From contig JAPLGF010000280.1 in NCBI GenBank assembly GCA_026390275.1, positions 1 to 8,051 of the forward strand: a stretch of DNA of 8,051 nucleotides, given 5' to 3'. Positions within the stretch are counted from its first letter, which is position 1. Each line of letters opens with the position of its first letter. This DNA comes from Candidatus Atribacteria bacterium. GTDB lineage: Bacteria > Atribacterota > Atribacteria > Atribacterales > Atribacteraceae. Under the pieces are notes generated by a model. That model saw only the letters and a program-made list of their open reading frames with translations. It ran no database searches and was not told the DNA's origin. Made by a program: the position numbers and the translations under genes. Positions 5,715-8,051 of this stretch are shown here, one piece after another.

Positions 5715-6908
5715 AATATTTTAGTCGTTAACTGTGGGAGTTCCACGGTCAAATATGAGTTGCTTCGGATGGATGGTGAAACAGACAATAAAGTGATTGC
5801 CAAAGGTTTAGTCGAGCGGATTGGTATTTCAGGCGCACGCTTAGAGTACAAAACCGATAGCCAATCCTACGCCCGGGAAAGGGACGTATCCGATCACCGG
5901 GTTGCCCTGAAATGGGTGATTGAAGTGCTGACTGATCCAGAGATCGGTGTTCTCACCCATACTTCGGAAATTGATGCGGTGGGACATCGGGTGGTGCACG
6001 GAGGGGAAAGATTTACCGATTCAATGGTCATCAATGAAGACGTCCTCAATACCATCCGAGCCTGTGCTGAACTCGCTCCCCTCAACAACCCCCCTAATAT
6101 TTTAGGGATCGAAGCCTGCCAGGCCCTCATGCCCCAGGCACCCGAGGTGGCGGTTTTCGATACCGCTTTTCACGGAACGATCCCGGAATACGCCTATATT
6201 TACGCTCTTCCCTATGAATATTATGAAAAATACGGTATCCGCCGCTATGGGTTCCATGGGACGTCTCACCGTTATGTCGCGGAACGGGCGGCCAGGATGA
6301 TGGGAAAGAAACCCTCGGAACTCAACCTCATCACCTGTCACATGGGTGGGGGAGTGAGTTTTACCGCGGTCAGGAATGGGAAATCCGTCGATACCTCGAT
6401 GGGATTCACTCCCCTGGAAGGTCTGGTGATGGGAACCCGTTGCGGGGATGTGGATCCTTACATCCTTCTCTATCTGATGGATAAGGAGGGTTTTTCTTTG
6501 AAAGAAATGGATCAGGTTCTCCAAAAGAAGAGTGGTGTCATCGGTATCTCGGGGATGTCGAGTGACACCCGTGACATTGAAGAGGCGGCACCCACGAACC
6601 ATCGAGCCCAGCTCGCCCTCGATATCATTGCCTACCGGGCAAAAAAGTACATCGGAGCCTATTATGCTATCCTCGGGGAGCTGGATGGTATCGTCTTCAC
6701 TGCCGGTATTGGCGAGAACTCCTCTCTGATCCGTCGCAATATCTGCCAGGGCCTGGAACCAATCGGAATCATCATCGATCCCGAAAGAAACACCGTGCGG
6801 AGAAAAGAAGCCTTCATCAATTCCGACCATTCGAAGGTGAAAGTTATGGTGATTCCCACCAACGAGGAGTTGATGATTGCCATCGACACCTATCGACTGA
6901 CGCATTGA
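5712..6908 (+). CDS. ackA: Acetate kinase
   Basis: AckA transfers phosphate from acetyl phosphate to ADP, giving acetate and ATP; it works with Pta encoded just upstream. The 398-residue product has usual AckA length and the ASKHA fold signatures. These are the phosphate loop NCGSS at 7-11, HRVVHGGERF with Arg93, FDTAFH with Asp150, GFHGTSHRYV with His182, MGTRCGDVDP with Arg243, TAGIGENS (330-337) and PTNEE with Glu386. They correspond to Arg91, Asp148, His180, Arg241 and Glu384 of the Methanosarcina enzyme. One departure is HMGGGVS at 210-216, where acetate kinases normally have HLGNGAS; HLGGG is known from butyrate kinases, but those are shorter. The TTG start is forced by an upstream in-frame stop. 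Low-level use of other short acyl phosphates cannot be excluded. Confidence 0.96.
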   Translation: MNILVVNCGSSTVKYELLRMDGETDNKVIAKGLVERIGISGARLEYKTDSQSYARERDVSDHRVALKWVIEVLTDPEIGVLTHTSEIDAVGHRVVHGGERFTDSMVINEDVLNTIRACAELAPLNNPPNILGIEACQALMPQAPEVAVFDTAFHGTIPEYAYIYALPYEYYEKYGIRRYGFHGTSHRYVAERAARMMGKKPSELNLITCHMGGGVSFTAVRNGKSVDTSMGFTPLEGLVMGTRCGDVDPYILLYLMDKEGFSLKEMDQVLQKKSGVIGISGMSSDTRDIEEAAPTNHRAQLALDIIAYRAKKYIGAYYAILGELDGIVFTAGIGENSSLIRRNICQGLEPIGIIIDPERNTVRRKEAFINSDHSKVKVMVIPTNEELMIAIDTYRLTH

Positions 6909-6913
6909 GGGGG

Positions 6914-7000
6914 AATGAGTGACAAGTGATGAGTAATCAGTAAGGAGTGAGGGAATAGTTGTGCCAGGAGCTGGCATGGTTGCCTGTTTACTGATCACTG
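6914..7000. repeat. Intergenic element with opposed heptamer arms and a central hairpin
   Basis: Five contiguous heptamers, each ending AGT, fill 6914-6948: AATGAGT, GACAAGT, GATGAGT, AATCAGT, AAGGAGT. A perfect hairpin follows: TGCCAG (6962-6967), loop GAG, CTGGCA (6971-6976). Two reverse-type heptamers, TTTACTG and ATCACTG, lie at 6987-7000. TACTGATCACT (6989-6999) is complementary to the left arm at 6925-6942, apart from one inserted heptamer GAGTAAT (6931-6937). So the gap can fold as a long nested imperfect hairpin. No T run follows, so this is not a standard terminator. Confidence 0.7.
6961..6990 (+). repeat. Dispersed 30-base repeat, copy 2 (upstream of the DUF177 gene)
   Basis: It is 24/30 identical, without gaps, to 758-787 in the recG leader. 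In this copy the left half includes the TGCCAG/CTGGCA hairpin, which copy 1 lacks. CTGATCACTG at 6991-7000 also recurs exactly at 663-672 in the recG leader. Confidence 0.6.
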
Positions 7001-7026
7001 CTTTTCAAGAAGGGGGTGAATGCTTC

Positions 7027-7563
7027 ATGCGGGTCTTCATTGGCGATATCAAGCGGGAAATGGGACGGAGTACGCATGAGGTTATGGAAGAGACCCGTGC
7101 TCCCATGATCTTTGGAGGTGAAAAGATTCTTTTTGCCCGACCGGTCAGGGTTGATGCCACAGTCACAAACTGTGGTTCTGAGATACTGGTGGAAGGGATT
7201 GTGGAGACAACTCTGGTTCTCAACTGCTCCTGCTGTCTGGAACCATCGATTCATGAGCTCCAAATTCCCTTCCATCTTGAGTCACGAAACCTGGATCGAA
7301 TCAGTCGTCCTTCCGATTTTGAAGCAGAAGCACGGGATGCCGATGAAGTTCAGTACTATCATGAAGAAGATGCCTATATCAACATCGATGCGGAAATCCG
7401 GGAATCGCTCCTGGCTAATTTTCCCATGAAGCCACTCTGCCGGGAGTCCTGCCTGGGGTTGTGTCTGAAATGCGGGAAGAACCTGAATCAGGGCCCCTGC
7501 GGGTGTCAGACGGAGGATATTGACCCGCGACTGGCTGTGCTTAAGAACGTTATACTACCCTGA
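7027..7563 (+). CDS. DUF177 (YceD-like) cysteine-rich protein
   Basis: The 178-residue product belongs to the YceD/DUF177 family, widely encoded next to rpmF and linked to accumulation or processing of large-subunit rRNA. A central VEGIVETTLVLNCSCCLEP (55-73) matches the family's G-x-x-x-T-L-x-x-x-C-x-x-C-L segment. The C-terminal cysteine cluster is C138, C142, C146, C149, C158 and C160 in the pattern CxxxCxGLCxxCGxxLNxGxCxC, followed by IDPRLAVLKNVI. It probably binds a metal, likely zinc. ATG 7027 has AGGGGG at 7011-7016, 10 bases upstream. An in-frame GTG at 6961 would pull repeat sequence into the protein and is rejected. No membrane segment or signal peptide is seen. The molecular role of the family is only partly known. 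Confidence 0.92.
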   Translation: MRVFIGDIKREMGRSTHEVMEETRAPMIFGGEKILFARPVRVDATVTNCGSEILVEGIVETTLVLNCSCCLEPSIHELQIPFHLESRNLDRISRPSDFEAEARDADEVQYYHEEDAYINIDAEIRESLLANFPMKPLCRESCLGLCLKCGKNLNQGPCGCQTEDIDPRLAVLKNVILP

Positions 7564-7567
7564 AAAT

Positions 7568-7666
7568 GATGTTGAGTTCTTGAGATGTTGAGCTGGGAAG
7601 GCATCCTCCTCGGAGGGAAACTCTTTAACCGTTTACAATTTACAATTCGCAGTTCACCATTCACTG
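7568..7666. repeat. Intergenic element with octamer and reverse heptamer arms
   Basis: Three contiguous octamers starting TTGAG fill 7572-7595 (TTGAGTTC, TTGAGATG, TTGAGCTG). GATGTTGAGT at 7568-7577 recurs exactly at 485-494. A middle part holds GCTGGGAAGGCAT (7592-7604) and CCTCC/GGAGG (7605-7609 and 7612-7616). Five contiguous heptamers of the reverse type fill 7632-7666: TTTACAA twice, TTCGCAG, TTCACCA, TTCACTG. The layout, a forward array, a GGCAT-containing core and a reverse array, parallels 6914-7000. Confidence 0.7.
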
Positions 7667-7688
7667 GATTTTCCGGGTAGGAGTTTGT

Positions 7689-7717
7689 TTGCATTCTCAG
7701 AAAAAGTATTTTATACT
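7689..7717 (+). promoter_or_regulatory. Candidate promoter of rpmF
   Basis: TTGCAT (7689-7694) and TATACT (7712-7717) are 17 bases apart; TATACT matches the -10 consensus at 5 of 6 positions, while the -35 keeps only TTG. Transcription would begin near 7724, giving a leader of about 108 bases. TACAAT at 7722-7727 is an alternative -10 box without a -35 box. Confidence 0.4.
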
Positions 7718-7779
7718 ATGCTACAATTCGATACCAGACTGAATTTTTACGGTTCGGGGCAGTTTACCATGATTTATGA

Positions 7780-7810
7780 CGAGTCACTTCAACTCGCCTG
7801 ATCAGTTGGA
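7780..7810 (+). promoter_or_regulatory. Mutually exclusive hairpins in the rpmF leader
   Basis: CGAGT (7780-7784) can pair with ACTCG (7792-7796) over a 7-base loop. TTCAACT (7788-7794) can pair with AGTTGGA (7804-7810), one pair being G-T, over a 9-base loop. Both need 7792-7794, so only one can form at a time. They end 5 bases before the ribosome site AGGGAGG (7815-7821). This may affect rpmF translation, but the stems are short. Confidence 0.3.
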
Positions 7811-7831
7811 GAAAAGGGAGGAATCGAATCC

Positions 7832-8026
7832 ATGGCAAATTTGACGAATAAAACGTCCCGGTGCAATCGGGATAAAAGGCGTACCCTCTGGGTGGTCCGT
7901 GTCCCGCAGCTCATCGAATGCTCACATTGTCACGCCTTCAGGCTTCCTCACCGGATGTGCCCGGAATGCGGGTATTACAATGGAAAACTGGTTGTGGGTA
8001 TGGAGAAGAAAAAAGAGCAAAAATAG
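7832..8026 (+). CDS. rpmF: Large-subunit ribosomal protein bL32
   Basis: bL32 is a small structural protein of the 50S subunit. The 64-residue product has the zinc-ribbon form: Cys30, Cys33, Cys43 and Cys46 in ECSHC and RMCPECGYY, with LPHR between. DKRRT (14-18) also fits the family. The N-terminus, MANLTNKTSRCN, differs from the common MAVPKRKTSKSR: it lacks the VPKR segment and has fewer basic residues. ATG 7832 has AGGGAGG (7815-7821) 10 bases upstream, and no other start fits. It sits in the common order DUF177 gene, rpmF, plsX, joining ribosome and phospholipid genes. The zinc-type form, rather than the cysteine-free form of E. coli, agrees with a Bacillota-like or deep-branching lineage. 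Confidence 0.95.
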   Translation: MANLTNKTSRCNRDKRRTLWVVRVPQLIECSHCHAFRLPHRMCPECGYYNGKLVVGMEKKKEQK

Positions 8027-8035
8027 GTGGCGCTT

Positions 8036-8051
8036 ATGAAAATAGCGGTTG
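8036..8051 (+). CDS. plsX: Start of probable phosphate acyltransferase PlsX (truncated by window)
   Basis: ATG 8036 follows AGGTGG (8025-8030) by 5 bases; that site overlaps the rpmF stop, so the two are probably coupled. Only MKIAV and one base of the next codon are visible. PlsX proteins typically begin MKIAVDAMGGD, and plsX commonly follows rpmF, so the call rests mainly on position. PlsX makes acyl phosphate from acyl-ACP for phospholipid synthesis. Confidence 0.6.

Noticed and set aside
6962..6976. Rho-independent terminator after ackA
   Set aside because: The 6-base stem is perfect but the following bases (TGGTTGCC) are not a T run.
6102..6998. Leftward open frame of 298 codons
   Set aside because: It is antisense to ackA and runs into the repeat-bearing gap; there is no family signature.
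6961..7026. GTG start at 6961 for the DUF177 gene
   Set aside because: It would translate the hairpin and repeat sequence and lacks a ribosome site; ATG 7027 has a strong one.
7604..7617. Terminator after the DUF177 gene
   Set aside because: The CCTCC/GGAGG stem leaves only a 2-base loop and is followed by GAAACTCTTT rather than a T run.
1..8051. tRNA, rRNA, transposase, toxin-antitoxin or phage genes
   Set aside because: No cloverleaf, rRNA motif, transposase or other such signature was recognised on either strand.

Overview
The window is bacterial chromosome. It carries a seven-gene rightward block of housekeeping and energy genes: recG, rsmD, coaD, pta, ackA, a DUF177 (YceD-like) gene and rpmF. 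The first bases of a further gene, probably plsX, follow at the right edge. At the left edge is the 5' end of a leftward gene for a secreted serine hydrolase. The order recG-rsmD-coaD, then acetate-forming genes, then DUF177-rpmF-plsX resembles Clostridia-type Bacillota and some deep-branching anaerobes such as Atribacterota. RecG has a long N-terminal extension like that of Thermotoga. I infer an anaerobic, fermentative, acetate-producing bacterium; the phylum is not settled by the sequence alone.

Layout. Positions 1-175 (minus) encode the start of an exported beta-lactamase-fold hydrolase. Positions 176-854 are a long, A+T-rich divergent region that turns into tandem 7- and 8-base repeats and ends with a likely recG promoter. 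recG (855-3203) is followed by rsmD (3302-3871) and, 28 bases on, coaD (3900-4388). A 114-base gap leads to pta (4503-5501), and a 210-base gap to ackA (5712-6908, TTG start). A 118-base repeat-bearing gap precedes the DUF177 gene (7027-7563). A 268-base gap with repeats, a likely promoter and a structured leader precedes rpmF (7832-8026). A probable plsX starts at 8036.

Function. Pta and AckA together turn acetyl-CoA into acetate with substrate-level ATP formation. CoaD makes dephospho-CoA, so it supplies the cofactor Pta handles. RsmD modifies 16S rRNA, DUF177 proteins are linked to large-subunit rRNA, and RpmF is ribosomal protein L32. RecG remodels replication forks. PlsX would start phospholipid acyl transfer.

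No clearly new gene system is present. The most unusual signal is intergenic: several gaps hold short tandem heptamers or octamers, in places with a reverse-oriented array facing them. Two gaps also share a 30-base segment that is 24/30 identical. This looks like a decayed, dispersed, hairpin-forming element family. Other points of interest are an altered catalytic motif in RsmD (DPHF for DPPF/Y), an altered glycine motif in AckA (HMGGG for HLGNG), and a possible 17-codon leader peptide abutting pta.
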